Shown here in pieces: positions 51,001 through 58,260 of a stretch of 64,000 nt of DNA (its first letter is position 1; the number at the start of each line of letters is the position of its first letter). The position numbers and the translations under genes were made by a program. The DNA is taken from positions 186,001-250,000 of the forward strand of contig JAHQIW010002287.1 in NCBI GenBank assembly GCA_019055375.1, read 5' to 3'. This DNA is from Parelaphostrongylus tenuis. Taxonomy: Eukaryota; Nematoda; Chromadorea; Rhabditida; Metastrongylidae. Below the pieces are notes generated by a model. It was not told the origin of the DNA, did no database searches, and worked only from the letters and a program-made list of their open reading frames with translations.

Positions 51001-53646
51001 GATTAAAAGAGCTTGTGGTGATGATACGGTTGCAGAAAGGGCAGCTAGGAAGTTGTTCGCGAAATTCAAAGTTGGAATGAACAGTCTGGAGGATCAGTCG
51101 TGCTCGGGTCCACAGGAAATTGATTGTCAAGCTGCCCTTGACATGGTCGAAGAGAATCCCTCAATGACATGCCGAACGCTTGCTGAAGAGTCCACCTGTT
51201 GCTTCAAGATCAGCACCAACATTCTGCATGAACTGAGTGAGATCTGGAAGAATTAAAGTGGGTTTTGATTCAATTGACCAAAGCTCAGAGGGAGAAACGT
51301 GCCGAATTTACTCTGAATTTACTCATTGTCATCTCAGTTGATAGGCGCACGAACTTAGCTTCCTAAACGATATCATCACTTATAAAGAAAAAAGGGTGGG
51401 CTTCAAGAACCCTCACAAGCACAACGAGTAACCCTCGCCCTGTCAAAAGCCTTCAACGACCTCAGTTGAGGATTTCCGCAAGGAGAAGCGCATGTTGGTT
51501 GTTTTCTGGAACCGCGAGAACATCATGTGCTACGAAGTCCTACAGAAGGGCTAGACTATGAATCTGTTTTCAAGACAGCTTCATCTTGGAGCAAGTATTG
51601 GCAAATTTTATACCAAAATGTTCGCAAAAAAAGCGCAATTGAAAGATGAAAAACCTCGCAGTTTTATTGCGAAAATCATATTAAAAAACCAAAACAACAC
51701 GAATTTTTTTAGACAATCTATTACGATTCGAAATGTTGTTAGAACAGTTCAGGTGCAAAAACGTCAGAAGTCAATATATTATGATTTTATAATACCATAC
51801 TTTCACAGTAACTCTGAGTTTAGTATCTCAACCAACGCCAATTCAGTGTTTTGTGATTCCATCAGCATTATTTTCATCGCGTCTTTCAACGTTTTTATTT
51901 GTTCTTGCTTAATTTATGATCTGGATTTCATTTTTCTACACACCATTGTGTAGTTGTAACGTCCACCATAGAATGGAAAGAAATTATGCAGGCGAATATT
52001 AAGGCCGTTTTGACGCTGGTTGTCCGATATATAGCGGTCACCAAACTCGTCGCCGTATCGTACCAGGTTGCCTGACAACAACTGACTTCAATTTATTTAC
52101 ACTTGATTGTTACCAGTACTAGCTCAAGAAAGTCAAAGAAAATAAAGTGGAAAAATGAGCTTGTTGAAAAAAGGAAAAACATCAAATATACTTTATAGAG
52201 GTAGTTTATGAAGCCTTGTATGGCAAAAAGAGACGGTTAAATCTGGTAACAGTACTGATTTATGACTATATTTAAATGGGAATTTTTCTTTACAAGACCA
52301 GATATCAGATGTTAGCCGATCTCAGCATTCGCTCCACTTCTCTCCTCGTTTCCCTGCATCCATAATGCATAAAGCCATAATAGATGTATTTTTCCACGAA
52401 GGATCTATGAAGGAGATTTTCGGATTTACTTTTGAGCTTCGCTGCAACGTAAGAATTTTTGTTTTCGTCACGACGTCGATGATTATAGGTCGAACTGCTT
52501 CTCCCTGAAATCCTAAGATAGTCTGCTGTGGCATTTATAGGTCTTAATCGCAACGAGTTCTTAGCCTTTTTAAACTAATGGACGCCAGGCAAGCATAGTA
52601 TTGAATTCCCTTCCCGAAGCTAGTGGAATGGAAATCTCGGTGGGCCTGGGGCGAAGTGTTGGCAGCGCTTTGTGCATACTGAACGAAATCTTTGAGTACG
52701 CTGCAAACTGTTCTAAGCCTCTTGTTCATGAGCAGTTATCACTCTGCATGATTCAATCACCTCAATCATGATCTCAGTGGAAGAAAGTTTCAAATCAAGT
52801 TTTTAATCCCGTATTTCAATATGACTTTTCTCCAGCAATCTCCATTTACTAAGTGATTCACGTTAACTGATGGGCGACACCGTGATTAGTAATGTTTTCT
52901 TGCTATTGGTCGTTAGCCATCAATCAGTAACCCCGACCTTTCAGGGAAGTCATGGCAACTTTCAATGTCAAGCATTTGTGGCTTCATATAAGACTCGATG
53001 GTACTATAGTATCGAACAATTCTGGAAAATCTGTCAACAAAGCGCAGCTAGATGAAGCGGCAGTATGTAATTCTATTTCTACTGCAAATTCCATTATTGA
53101 AAAGAATCATATGCACATTTTGACCACAGAACTTCAGAAAAGTGTTCGTGTAACCGTGATTACTCAAGTTCGCGCGAAAGACAGCAATACCTAGTTATCA
53201 AGAAAACTCTCACTACTACTCATTTTGATGATGGGAAGAATCAGGACCGTAAAGAAGACTGAACATGGTACCGTTTCAGCACAGAACCTATTCCAGTGAT
53301 TCATAGATGAAACAAAGACACAAGATTATCGCAGAACTCCTATCATATCTCAGCATTGATCGACAAAAATAGTAATAGAATAGACGTATTCAGAAATCTA
53401 ACTCTGCCAGAACTTTGCGTACCTTCATATTCAGTGAATGAGCTGGTGTCCGAAAACCGGACATTTTGAAACAATTCAGCTGGTTGAACCTGAAATCGAG
53501 ACAATAGCAAATGAGGGATTCTGGAGAACTAGTTGTAGCACCTGTCTAATGAAGTCCTGCTGAGCCTGCTGACCAGGCAAAAATTGGGCTGTGGAGAGTT
53601 CTACGAAGAAACAGAAAAAAATGAGTAGTTGGTGACCACTGTGCAT
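20126..53646 (-). CDS. mesh: Mesh/SUSD2-type receptor: NIDO, AMOP, VWD, sushi, one TM helix
   Basis: Type I membrane protein of the Drosophila mesh / vertebrate SUSD2 family (C. elegans K03H1.5 as I recall it). In insects mesh is a smooth septate junction protein of gut epithelium. Exons found (5' to 3'): 53542-53646, 53423-53489, 51944-52071, 50645-50769, 48160-48290, 47839-47928, 47512-47630, 47385-47449, 44082-44197, 42983-43127, 42692-42855, 41664-41831, 39067-39198, 38922-39008, 38365-38476, 37541-37733, 37230-37320, 37021-37105, 30600-30728, 28918-29081, 27375-27465, 26474-26583, 25986-26177, 23970-24070, 23091-23215, 20747-20777, 20510-20656, 20358-20436, 20126-20300. Phases agree at nearly every junction. 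Not located: exon(s) after 50645, between 37021 and 30728, before 29081, between 25986 and 24070, and perhaps between 23970 and 23215. Exons 42692-42855 and 25986-26177 carry apparent +1 frameshifts. Introns hold most of the repeats. Family call very strong; exact ends of a few exons are tentative. Confidence 0.88.
20914..20950 (+). ncRNA. Hammerhead-like motif, family 3 (best copy)
   Basis: Stem I GGCT (20914-20917) and AGCC (20947-20950), core CTGAAGA (20918-20924), stem II GGCGA/TCGCT with an ACC loop, GAAA (20939-20942), minimal stem III ACGT, H17 = A (20946). The core fits CUGANGA, but an unpaired U precedes stem II, so activity is doubtful. It lies antisense in a mesh-like gene intron. 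Confidence 0.5.
24826..25068 (+). repeat. SINE family A, copy 5
   Basis: Box A GTAGGGCAGTGGTTCGAGG, box B GGTTTGATCCCGCGCTC, then a diverged body (CCAGCCATTTCTCTGGGCT, GAGTTGTTTGTGAGGATAG). It lies in the intron that should contain the missing VWD exon. Confidence 0.65.
25096..25884 (-). pseudogene. Unrecognised long open frame with three in-frame stops
   Basis: One minus-strand frame runs for ~260 codons with only three internal stops. Segments include VINHISIAVRKMFHCGEIFE, ISCATWDVFLEFPEA, LPPLAGRNLKCRFQASDPHN, SNHNWDILICWKNDINAFFF, MATLFKTFAVIECLFQTAGM and LTWSNVNNPSIRAELMKC. I see no introns and do not recognise the family. It lies in a mesh-like gene intron and could be a decayed transposon gene or a retrocopy. 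A similar stretch at 23700-23945 (GFRLFLITTSKDQFTKRLQ...) may belong to the same source. Confidence 0.4.
25986..29081 (-). CDS. mesh: Mesh-like gene: von Willebrand D domain exons
   Basis: 28918-29081 (KFRFNEPGIFNLLHAHRTSS, PEVRIQVRMERFPDRSVDF), 27375-27465 (SLDIFQRDLVQPTNVTVVTG), 26474-26583 (VHVVLRKDTYRQRYKTSIIV, IQRFRG) and 25986-26177 (VTVYVNNVEKG..., EIYVVLDEAQIGVRIRES, LLDLQISIPPQYK). Phases agree. The last exon has an extra base in the run 26146-26148; both halves are clearly VWD but in different frames. The exon with the expected GLxGNxDG motif, which should follow, was not found. Confidence 0.82.
26769..26811 (-). ncRNA. Hammerhead ribozyme in sense orientation in a mesh intron (HH2)
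   Basis: Minus strand: stem I GCCCGG/UCGGGC, core CUGACGA, stem II GUUU-GCAA-GGAC (two G-U pairs), GAAA, stem III ACAC/GUGU, H17 = A. All core positions are conserved. It would be present in the mesh-like pre-mRNA, though its palindromic partner arm could compete for folding. Confidence 0.8.
27149..27191 (+). ncRNA. Hammerhead ribozyme with a core mutation (HH2)
   Basis: Same layout as 5228-5270, but the core reads GUGACGA: the invariant C3 is G. Stem II GUCU-ACAG-GGAC and stem III are kept. Probably inactive. Confidence 0.65.
27797..28068 (+). repeat. SINE family A, copy 6
   Basis: Box A ATGGCGCAGTGGTTAGGG, box B degenerate (GCTTCGATTTCGTGC), then CCATCCCTTCGGGATCGG, GACTTGTCTGGGAGACAAGC, CAGTGGTAGGCCACCGC and GCGCATCCCTCAGGAATTG. 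Confidence 0.75.
30428..30516 (+). repeat. Short direct duplication, ~51-bp period
   Basis: ATATTTAAGAAGCAAAGTGA...CAGTGTGCATTGA is followed by ATATTCTAAAGGCAAAGTGA...CAGTGTGCACTGA. Two units only. Confidence 0.6.
30600..30728 (-). CDS. mesh: Mesh-like gene: post-AMOP cysteine-rich exon
   Basis: A 43-codon exon, phase 0 at both ends, acceptor ATTCCAG and donor GTGAGC. It encodes VPGLSTFHHDIMPYYLCCKY, then FRCQLFYWRRPSSACQAYEP. This short block with CC and a W-R-R-P-S-x-x-C motif follows AMOP in mesh-family proteins. The exon joining it to 37021 was not found. Confidence 0.85.
31038..31290 (-). repeat. SINE family A, copy 7 (diverged)
   Basis: Minus copy with ATTTGGCCTTTAGAGTAAGT, CTGGAAAGATAGAAGGCTTA and a decayed tRNA-like head near GGTATCGAACCGATGAGC...AGAGCACCTCCAACC. 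Confidence 0.6.
31823..31870 (-). ncRNA. Hammerhead ribozyme in sense orientation in a mesh intron (HH1)
   Basis: Minus-strand twin of 32322-32369: stem I GUGCUA/UAGCAC, CUGAUGA, stem II GUCC-CAAUA-GGAC, GAAA, stem III AUAGGC/GCCUAU, H17 = A. Every core base is present. Confidence 0.88.
32322..32369 (+). ncRNA. Hammerhead ribozyme (HH1)
   Basis: Stem I 5' GTGCTA (32322-32327), core CTGATGA (32328-32334), stem II GTCC/GGAC with loop CAATA (32335-32347), GAAA (32348-32351), stem III ATAGGC/GCCTAT (32351-32362, no loop), H17 = A (32363), stem I 3' TAGCAC (32364-32369). CTGATGAGTCCCAATAGGAC followed by GAAA closely recalls the Schistosoma Sm-alpha satellite hammerhead. Confidence 0.9.
33080..33520 (+). 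pseudogene. Possible Penelope-like element C-terminal relic
   Basis: The frame 33084-33338 (VQKIKEESRHVFCKSGAYVL, then FIQNALRALRLDP, then spaced C and H residues) recalls the region linking reverse transcriptase to the GIY-YIG domain in Penelope-like elements. There is no diagnostic GIY-YIG motif, so this is weak. Noted because such elements carry hammerheads. Confidence 0.25.
34857..34928 (-). tRNA. tRNA-Gln (CTG)
   Basis: 72 nt. Acceptor GGTCCCG/CGGGACC with discriminator T, D arm with GTGTAGCGGTTAGCAC (box A), anticodon arm CAGGA-CTCTGAA-TCCTG (anticodon CTG), T arm GGGAG-TTCAAAT-CTCCC (box B GTTCAAATC). No intron. All stems pair. Confidence 0.95.
35393..35464 (+). tRNA. tRNA-Gln (CTG), inverted twin
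   Basis: Identical 72-nt sequence to the copy at 34857-34928, on the opposite strand, with the same acceptor, anticodon CTG and box A/box B. Confidence 0.95.
35846..35885 (+). repeat. Trinucleotide-like microsatellite
   Basis: Imperfect (GCT/ACT ATT) run: CTGCTATTGCTATTACTGCT then ACTATCACTGCTATTATTA. It creates a leucine-rich open stretch that should not be read as protein. Confidence 0.6.
36330..36780. repeat. Degenerate tandem repeat, ~140-150 bp, three units
   Basis: Three units share GCTAC(A/T)G..., a TTTCAAG-like segment, TTTTTGA(A/G)CTCTAC-like and CGCTATCAAATG / ACGCTTTCGAATGATTAC segments. Related single or double units, in the other orientation, occur at 45600-45720, 55700-55860, 57000-57330 and 60780-61110. 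Confidence 0.5.
36795..36985 (-). repeat. SINE family A, copy 8 (diverged)
   Basis: TTTGCCTATACAATGACTTG, CAATACTGCTATATTCCCAG, then a head remnant ATTGCGCCAGTTCTCTAACC. Confidence 0.55.
37021..39198 (-). CDS. mesh: Mesh-like gene: conserved linker and AMOP domain exons
   Basis: 39067-39198 (LATYQNRVDDTLRWNPIIE, VDEWYLSSYEMRNDLFTYR), 38922-39008 (FGYLKLAPIVPIDGS), 38365-38476 (MISAPISLHWLWTLPTDG) lead into AMOP: 37541-37733 (AREMCHEWFNEDGALSNFI, NASCPCKEEQAKVDVGRF), 37230-37320 (TLGSMNCYMSAQNVRGKTY) and 37021-37105 (THYGQTCCYDAHGFLMQSTY). The CHEW, CPC, NC and CCYD cysteine motifs are the AMOP signature. The 3' end of exon 37541-37733 is uncertain; it was chosen to keep phase. Confidence 0.85.
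39237..39306 (+). repeat. Short direct duplication (~36 bp)
   Basis: TTCAGTAAGAAAATGTTTTC...TAAACTGACGTT is followed at once by CTCAGTAAAAAGGTGTTTTC...TAAACCGACGTT. Confidence 0.65.
39858..40807. mobile_element. Palindromic Tc1/mariner with two transposase 5' ends
   Basis: Terminal repeats CAGAGTGCGAGAAAAGTTGT and ...AACTTTTTTCGCACCCTG, flanked by TA (39856-39857, 40808-40809). Both ends read inward into the same transposase start (VMDREKHRIAITELHKMLAH on plus; VMDRENQRFAIIEFHKMVAH on minus). Between them is a plus-strand catalytic fragment (MIVWAGICVTGKTPLDFINE..., later LDLNPVDYSVWLILKE) with frameshifts. Same family as 10609-12448. Confidence 0.8.
41240..41400 (-). repeat. SINE family B, body fragment
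   Basis: TGAATGTCATAGAGTGCTGC, TTAATTCTCCTTGCAACTTT and GTGGATAGATGACAATGCG match the family B body at 54255. Confidence 0.5.
41664..44197 (-). CDS. mesh: Mesh-like gene: extracellular block between NIDO and AMOP
   Basis: Exons 44082-44197 (PLLIYPNIVTMLGETKVDVN, then GMCLNPAVTYVLMIEQRQ), 42983-43127 (MAKCEILNPSIARCTLPKIL...TKTVYFQPQSG), 42692-42855 (PPTLDPMRLDIGDIHSWYLN, QMRIKWHVEG) and 41664-41831 (EYPRNFTSPHIVGTGGAINY, TIYSVTLGLYVVGYKEAQND). The first two resemble an IPT/TIG-like segment. Exon 42692-42855 has one base too many near 42721-42722: without it YFDSSYEVSITLHPLE reads straight into EYPRNF, and only then do the splice phases of this exon and the next agree. Confidence 0.82.
42331..42650. 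mobile_element. HH2 element, short form
   Basis: The left inverted end (TTGAGACCGCGCTCAAATTT, GTAATTATTATTTGAGCC) is followed by the unit with AAGAGCAATCGAGTGTACAA, TGACAGACAGTGTAAAATG and a hammerhead (42551-42594), ending in GACTCAAATAATAATTACTG. The right terminus looks truncated and no target-site duplication is seen. It lies in the mesh-like gene intron 41832-42691. Confidence 0.7.
42551..42594 (+). ncRNA. Hammerhead ribozyme, one core change (HH2)
   Basis: Core CUAAUGA (invariant G5 is A), stem II GACC-GUCAA-GGUC, GAAA, stem III ACAC/GUGU, partly paired stem I GCUCGA/UGGGGC. Stem II differs from 5241-5252 (GUCU/AGAC) by paired substitutions. Confidence 0.65.
44690..44800 (-). repeat. 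tRNA-like SINE head
   Basis: Minus strand: TGTGGTGTATTGCATACGTG (box A-like) and GGTAATCACGGGTTCAACTC (box B GGTTCAACTCC). Resembles family C; the body was not resolved. Confidence 0.45.
45192..45587. mobile_element. HH1 element, 1.15-unit form
   Basis: A short minus-oriented piece (45192-45265) is followed by a plus unit. GCACTAGACCTATGGCTCAA occurs at 45271 and again at 45551, about 280 bp apart, so slightly more than one full unit is present, as expected for reverse transcription of a multimeric or circular RNA. Perfect 12-bp duplication TCAGCTTTTTTG (45180-45191 and 45588-45599). It lies in the mesh-like gene intron 44198-47384. Confidence 0.87.
45507..45554 (+). ncRNA. Hammerhead ribozyme (HH1)
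   Basis: Identical core and stems to 32322-32369: stem I GTGCTA/TAGCAC, CTGATGA (45513-45519), GTCC-CAATA-GGAC, GAAA, ATAGGC/GCCTAT, cleavage predicted after 45548. Confidence 0.88.
46165..46250 (+). repeat. tRNA-like SINE head (family C-like)
   Basis: CGACGGTATAGTGCCAGCAA (box A-like) and ATGGTTCGAGCCCG (box B) about 45 bp apart. Preceded by a GAGAGAAAGGGAGAGCG run. Body poorly defined. Confidence 0.45.
47385..52071 (-). CDS. mesh: Mesh-like gene: NIDO domain exons
   Basis: Six exons. 51944-52071 gives NLVRYGDEFGDRY...FFPFYGGRYNYTM; 50645-50769 gives ISTNGYISFASFSDD...DPAVIAPYLC; 48160-48290 gives GVAGGTTFRAEAALVVTWRN...HGLSTFQLVWMSDAQ; 47839-47928 gives YTMINYYKLGYDAADIHGN; 47512-47630 gives ALFNGGNHTGSVQVDLS...VVRG; 47385-47449 gives YFHRVDDIVRPAGCSNKTGG. 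This is the NIDO (nidogen-like extracellular) fold order. A short exon between 50645 and 48290 is missing; a candidate at about 48504-48566 has the right 3' phase but the wrong 5' phase. Exon 47512-47630 seems to end at a GC donor (AG|GCTGGT), since only that keeps the frame into 47449. Confidence 0.85.
48625..48880 (-). repeat. SINE family A, copy 9
   Basis: GTCCGGAGTTGATCAATTTG, GCGTTGGCCTACCG, CCAGTGCTGCTATCACCTCG and the head remnant ACTAACTATTGCGCTACACG. Confidence 0.65.
49260..49660. other. GC-richer unclassified repeat-like stretch
   Basis: Less AT-rich than its surroundings, with no splice-bounded exon. The frame 49429-49662 on the minus strand matches nothing I recognise. Possibly the 5' part of a LINE. 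It lies in the intron that should hold a missing NIDO exon. Confidence 0.3.
49727..49974 (+). pseudogene. Copia-like integrase fragment
   Basis: VRNLLSCVYKTQHI, then LYEFLPGKTLSNRHLDHFGC followed by VVYRKK, resembles the 'P-Y-E-x-x-x-G-K-K-P-x-x-x-H-L-R-V-F-G-C' block at the end of copia integrases. Fragment only, with frame changes. Confidence 0.45.
50935..51780 (+). pseudogene. Mariner (DD34D-type) transposase relic
   Basis: HTH region GENASEEERKIKRACGDDTV, RKLFAKFKVGMNSLEDQSCS and DCQAALDMVEENPSMTCRTL, then frame-shifted remnants of the catalytic region (VVFWNRENIMCYEVLQKG, RQLHLGASIGKF). Same family as the palindromes at 3357 and 60003. It sits between the first NIDO exons of the mesh-like gene. 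Confidence 0.75.
53423..53646 (-). CDS. mesh: Mesh-like gene: first two exons, signal peptide
   Basis: Exon 1 (53542-53646) starts at the ATG that directly precedes a signal peptide, HQLLIFFCFFVELSTA, with likely cleavage before QFLPGQ. The 52-bp intron GTGCTA...TTTCAG is followed by exon 2 (53423-53489: VQPAELFQNVRFSDTSSF...). Exon 2 leaves one base that joins exon 3 at 52071 to give glycine. An in-frame upstream ATG exists but would place an arginine-rich stretch before the signal peptide, so the internal start is preferred. A possible trans-splice acceptor (TTTCTGTGCAG) ends at 53739. Confidence 0.8.
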
Positions 53647-54254
53647 TGCTGGAATGACGATACCAGCCGATGATGGATCGCTGTCGTATGGACGTCGTCG
53701 TGGTCGTCGTAGCCAGTGATTCATGCATTGATACGACACTGCACAGAAACACAACTGCTCATCGTTGGTTGTTCGTATTCAAAAACGAGCGGCGAATGAA
53801 AATAGCTATCAGCTTCTCATAGAATTATTCCTATCATATTAGTATGCAAACAACAAAATCATCTGCTCTTTGCTCCGAAGATCCATTGCTTACTTCACCT
53901 GTAGCATCCAACGTTGAATAATTTTTGTACTAACTTCTCTGTAGCACCTAACTCTGAGCTCTTACATGGAATTCGTTCACTTTCGCATAGGTGTTTCTCT
54001 GAGGCAAGGGAAGAAATCGATATCTGTACTCAAAGCTTTTGCGAACTGACAATTTAGATGCTTACTACCAATATTCTAATATGAAATCACCACTTGTCCC
54101 TCCTCTATCTCCTCCAGTCGTCAATTCCAAAAAAAAAGACCGTATTTGCCCAATTAGTTCAGATTTTAGTAACTCACCTTTACAGTTTTTAAATCTCTTC
54201 ATTGTGCGGATCCCAGTACTGCTAGCATTCAATTTGTTGTTTCGCCTTCTTTTT

Positions 54255-54425
54255 GAATGTCGTGAAATACTGCTTGAGTGAGTCTCCTTGCAATCGAAGA
54301 TAGCCTGACTATGGCGCTCCACAAGGTGTTGTTGTTGACTGCCGGAGAGAGTTAAGGGGTGGAGCTCGGCTCCACATGCACCGCGACGAGCATAACAACC
54401 ACTCGGCCATGGCGCAGCATAACTA
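54255..54425 (-). repeat. SINE family B, copy
   Basis: The complement reads GCCATGGCCGAGTGGTTGTT (tRNA-Leu/Ser-like head), then a GGAGCCGAGCTCCACCCC segment, CTCTCCGGCAGTCAACAACA and TCAAGCAGTATTTCACGACA. Confidence 0.7.
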
Positions 54426-54504
54426 TTTCATCCAAAGTAGATGAAGATTTAGAAAAGCCAGCCAACACACATCAATTATGAACCAAAAGAATTCCATGTA
54501 ATTC

Positions 54505-54840
54505 GAGCATATGGGAGACGTAGTGCTGTGGTTAGTGATGCAGTGTATCAGGGAGGAAGTAAGGTGACAAGCAAGGTATTGGTTCAATCCCTTTTCCAAC
54601 GCCCTTGCTATTGATCAAAGAATGGCTTATGGAACACCTTAGTTTGCCTTTCTGCAAGACTGCAAGGGGAAGATTGCTCGACCGGCATTCTACGACATTC
54701 ATAAACAAGTCAAACTCATTGAGAAGCATTCCTTGAAACAATTGAAGACCTCTTTAAAAAATGAATTCAAGGAAACGAATCGAATGTAAGATGTGCTGGA
54801 ATATGCACAGAAGATTGTGATGACTGATCGTGTATGATAA
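54505..54840 (+). repeat. SINE related to family B, different tRNA-like head
   Basis: Head GACGTAGTGCTGTGGTTAGT (box A) and TATTGGTTCAATCCC (box B), then the family B body GATTGCTCGACCGGCATTCT and ACGACATTCATAAACAAGTC. The body aligns with 59630-59840. Confidence 0.65.
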
Positions 54841-54899
54841 TAGAGAATTCAGCAATGTTCAAACAGAATTTCGGCTCTACATTTATTTGAATTTATTTA

Positions 54900-55165
54900 T
54901 TTACACGACCCGTCATCAAAATTCTCTTTATTGTGCGGATTCCAATACTTCTAGCATTCGATTCGTTTTTCTTCATCTTGAATGACGTAGAATACTTGTC
55001 GAGCATATATCCTTGCAATCTCGTGAATAGCGTAGCTGTGGAGCCCCATAGGGCGTCGCTGTTGACTGCCGGAGAGTGTTGGGAGGGAGGAAGCATTGAA
55101 GTTCGGCTCCACGCGCGCCGCGATGAGCATCACAACCACTCGGCCAGGGCGCTCCCGAATTTCGG
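54900..55165 (-). repeat. SINE family B, best copy
   Basis: The complement has head GCGCCCTGGCCGAGTGGTTG then TGATGCTCATCGCGGCGCGC, body CACTCTCCGGCAGTCAACAG and TATTCACGAGATTGCAAGG, and tail CGAATGCTAGAAGTATTGGA then ATCCGCACAATAAAGAG. Confidence 0.75.
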
Positions 55166-55699
55166 CTCTACTCAAGAAAGTTCATGCCACAAATTTTGTG
55201 TGTGTGTGATTAAAATACGATTTATTCACTACTAGTTAGTATGTCTAGGTATAAGTAAGAAAAATTTTTATAACCGTCATCTTCCATGTAATTTATGCAC
55301 TATAGCTTCAGAATACTGTTCTAAATGTTGAACATTGTTGCGCGATGAAAAAGTGAACCTCAGCATTGTCTTTCATCCATAATGGTTTCAAAAACTCTTC
55401 TCAAGAAGTTGTCATCAACCAGCATTCATTCGCACGATAGTGAAAATCCATTCGTCGCAGTAGTGGGGCAAAGACTGCTTGTCAGACAGGCCAAGAAGTT
55501 CTAACACATTTTGTTCAGAGTCCCAGAAAATTAAGACTCCATAACTGAAGTGAGTTTTCTGCTTTTTATGAAGCCTTGTAAGTAAATCGGTACCTTGGAT
55601 CTCGAAAATTCAGGAAGCCATTTCATTTTTTGGAAGACCTTTCTAATGCCCCGTAGCAATAAATATAAAGTTATGTTTCACACTTGGGTATTTTTTTTG

Positions 55700-57330
55700 C
55701 TAAACAGAGCTTCTCCTTAGACTTTTTATGAGCAATCGATAACCTAAATTGCAACAATTTCAAGACTCACCTGGCTTTTGTTAATCATCTTTTAGTGCGC
55801 TGTAGTAGTCAAAAGAATGTTGCGTTTCATACTCAGCACTCATTTCTTGTCGGTTAGCGTGGGTGTTCGAGTGGATGCGTAGCAATCGCGCGGTTCTTTC
55901 ATTGCGCAAAACGACTTACATGGGGTGCGGATTTTTGCTATTGAATTTAGGCTTTTTCTTTTGCTCTGAAAAAAAAACTGTGGATAGAACATATGCCTCT
56001 GATTATCCAAGATCAAGATTCCCTCTACAGGTTCACATGCTTCTTGTGCACAGGGTTAGGCTGCTTAGTCTCAAGCTTAAGCTTACTAGCGGGTTTGCTC
56101 GGTGATATAGAATGAAAATCAAGAGCCTAAGCCCACAGAACGTTAGGACAGAGTGTTTTCTATGATTGAAACACGAAATAACTAGGAGATTTTGACAAAT
56201 CGGAGGAAAATAGTTCGAAATAAGGGATAAAGTATTTGGCGGTGATCAATCCCTGAGGATGGTGCATTCGTCTTTAATTTTTAATTTCGTTTGAGGTGAT
56301 TGAATGCATAATTGGCCTTTACAATGACTTGCAGTGGCCTCCCGCTGAACCGAGTCAGTGCTGCTTGAACTCCCAGACAAATCTGAGACCAGTGTGATAT
56401 CAATTTATCGACTCCGGAGGGATGGATGGCTTGGTGAGCCATGAGCGCAAGATCGAAATATTGACCTCGCGTGTGACGCAAAGCACCTCTAACCACTGCG
56501 CCACATGCGCTTATATTTCCAAATAAACGGAAATACGAGCGAAAACGAGGTGAAGCATAATTTTGTTCATATGGCTACAGCGTGTTAAGAAGCCGTATTC
56601 AATACCAGTAAATCAATAAAATGGCCAGATTATATATATTAAACAATTATACAAATTGAAAAGCAGAGAACACGTTGTTCCCAAAGGGTCGAAAATGGCA
56701 TAGATAACGGAAAAGTATTCTATTTCGCCACTGATTGTATGCAGCCGGTGAATGGGGTTGAAACGTGCGAGAATATAAGAAAGCACGGATCGTGGAAAAT
56801 GACAACAAGTTTCGTAATCGTCGTATAAACATATCTTGTGGCTTGTCACAAATAAACAGGGCGAAAATTGTTATCTAAAAAATGACAAAAACAATAACAT
56901 TTAGTAACATCATGTAATTTTTCTGGCCATCTTTCAACCCTCTGGAAAACGCATATATTCCTTTCCGTGCACATCTGTTCAGTGGCCTCCTTCGATGGAA
57001 GCAGCTTTTTCACTGGACTTTCAAAATCATTCAGTAGCTTGAGGAAAAGCGATTTCGACCTTAAGGGGATGGAGAGCATTTTGTGAAACGTGTTGGCAGT
57101 TTGCTTTGCCACACAGAGCATCAACTTTTTAGACTTCTGGCACTCGTTCGGTGGCCTCAAAAACGTCTATTTCAGAATTGTGCTCCTAAAGCATTCTTAA
57201 CGCACTGTAACAGTCAAGATAAAATTACGTTTCACCATCGGTGCGTATTGTTTAACCTGCCGGCGTCTGTGCTTGGCTTTTCACAAGACTTTGAGCAGTC
57301 ATTCGATAGTCTGACAAACGGTAAAAAAAC
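55700..57330 (+). repeat. Scattered units of the degenerate ~150-bp repeat
   Basis: Units near 55700-55860 (CTTTTTATGAGCAATCGATA, GCGCTGTAGTAGTC) and 57000-57330 (GGACTTTCAAAATCATTCAG, then CTTTTCACAAGACTTTGAGC, AGTCATTCGATAGTCTGAC) are in the orientation opposite to 36330-36780. A SINE (56238-56515) lies between them. The 145-codon frame at 57083 is built from these units and is not a gene. Confidence 0.4.
56238..56515 (-). repeat. SINE family A, copy 10
   Basis: Well-preserved minus copy: GGCGGTGATCAATCCCTGAG, ACTTGCAGTGGCCTCCCGCT, GAACCGAGTCAGTGCTGCTT, GGAGGGATGGATGGCTTGGT, then the head TCTAACCACTGCGCCACATG. Confidence 0.82.
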
Positions 57331-57589
57331 TATGAGTCATTGTAGGAACAGATACGTATACAATCACCTCTCCCAATGCTTACTCTTTGTGGAGGGTCGT
57401 TGTAACTCAGCGCGCAGCGACATTCGAAGGCGGAGCCCGATTTTCGTTGTATCTAGGCTGTTTCAGCGTCTCAAAGTAATTAATGATTCTTTTTACTCTG
57501 TTTATTCTTCATGCTCTTGATTTCACTTTGCTATATTTTTGATGCATATATAGTGGTATCAAATATTTCCTTCCGCACTATTGTTTGAT

Positions 57590-58260
57590 TCAGTTTTCTC
57601 TGTCCACCTCGGGTTATTGTCATTGTGGTTTGCTGAAGAATGTTCTAGTAGCTTTAGCCAGAAGGGTATGGAAAGGCACGCGCACAGCAGGTCAATTAGC
57701 TGGTAATCAAAGTGGATCAGCACTCATCCAAAGAACAAGTTCCATGTTTGGAAGATTACGCTCTCGATTTTCTGGAACTGACAAGGCACGATATATGGAA
57801 ACTGCTCGACAACCAGCACACAATGAATGCCGACGTTTACAGAGACAATTATTCCGGAATTTGGCAACAGCAGTGCGAGACAAGTGTCCGGAACGACTCG
57901 ATGTCGTCCTTTTTCAAGGTAACGCCGGCACATTGCCTAGTCAAGTCGCCACAATTTGGAGAAATTGGGCTGTGCTTCGCTACCACATCCACCGTATAGC
58001 TCTGATATTGCCTCAATAGATTATCACTTTTTTCCACACCTTGAAGAAGCATCTGCGAGAGATAAGTCTGAAGAACATACCAGGTCAAAAGTGACCTCAT
58101 CAACTTGTAATGAAATTTGCAAGAAATATCACAATATGATCTTTCACTTTCGAAATCCCTTATTTCATAAAATGTCAAAAGTCATTATAGTGATTGAAAA
58201 TAAGAAAGCAATAAATAGTTTGTCAAATGATGCTGCACATTAGACGTGATGACAGTCGAC
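57590..58260 (+). pseudogene. Mariner transposase C-terminal relic
   Basis: Three frames carry successive catalytic blocks: IWKLLDNQHTMNADVYRDNY, AVRDKCPERLDVVLFQGNAG (like the 'F-x-x-D-N-A' motif, D changed) and LPHPPYSSDIASIDYHFF (the 'HPPYSPDLAPSDYHLF' motif holding the last catalytic D). Distinct from the other mariners here. Not functional. Confidence 0.7.

Noticed and set aside
57083..57520. 145-codon open frame, among the longest in the window
   Set aside because: It is made of degenerate ~150-bp repeat units shared with other loci, has no family motif and no splice context.
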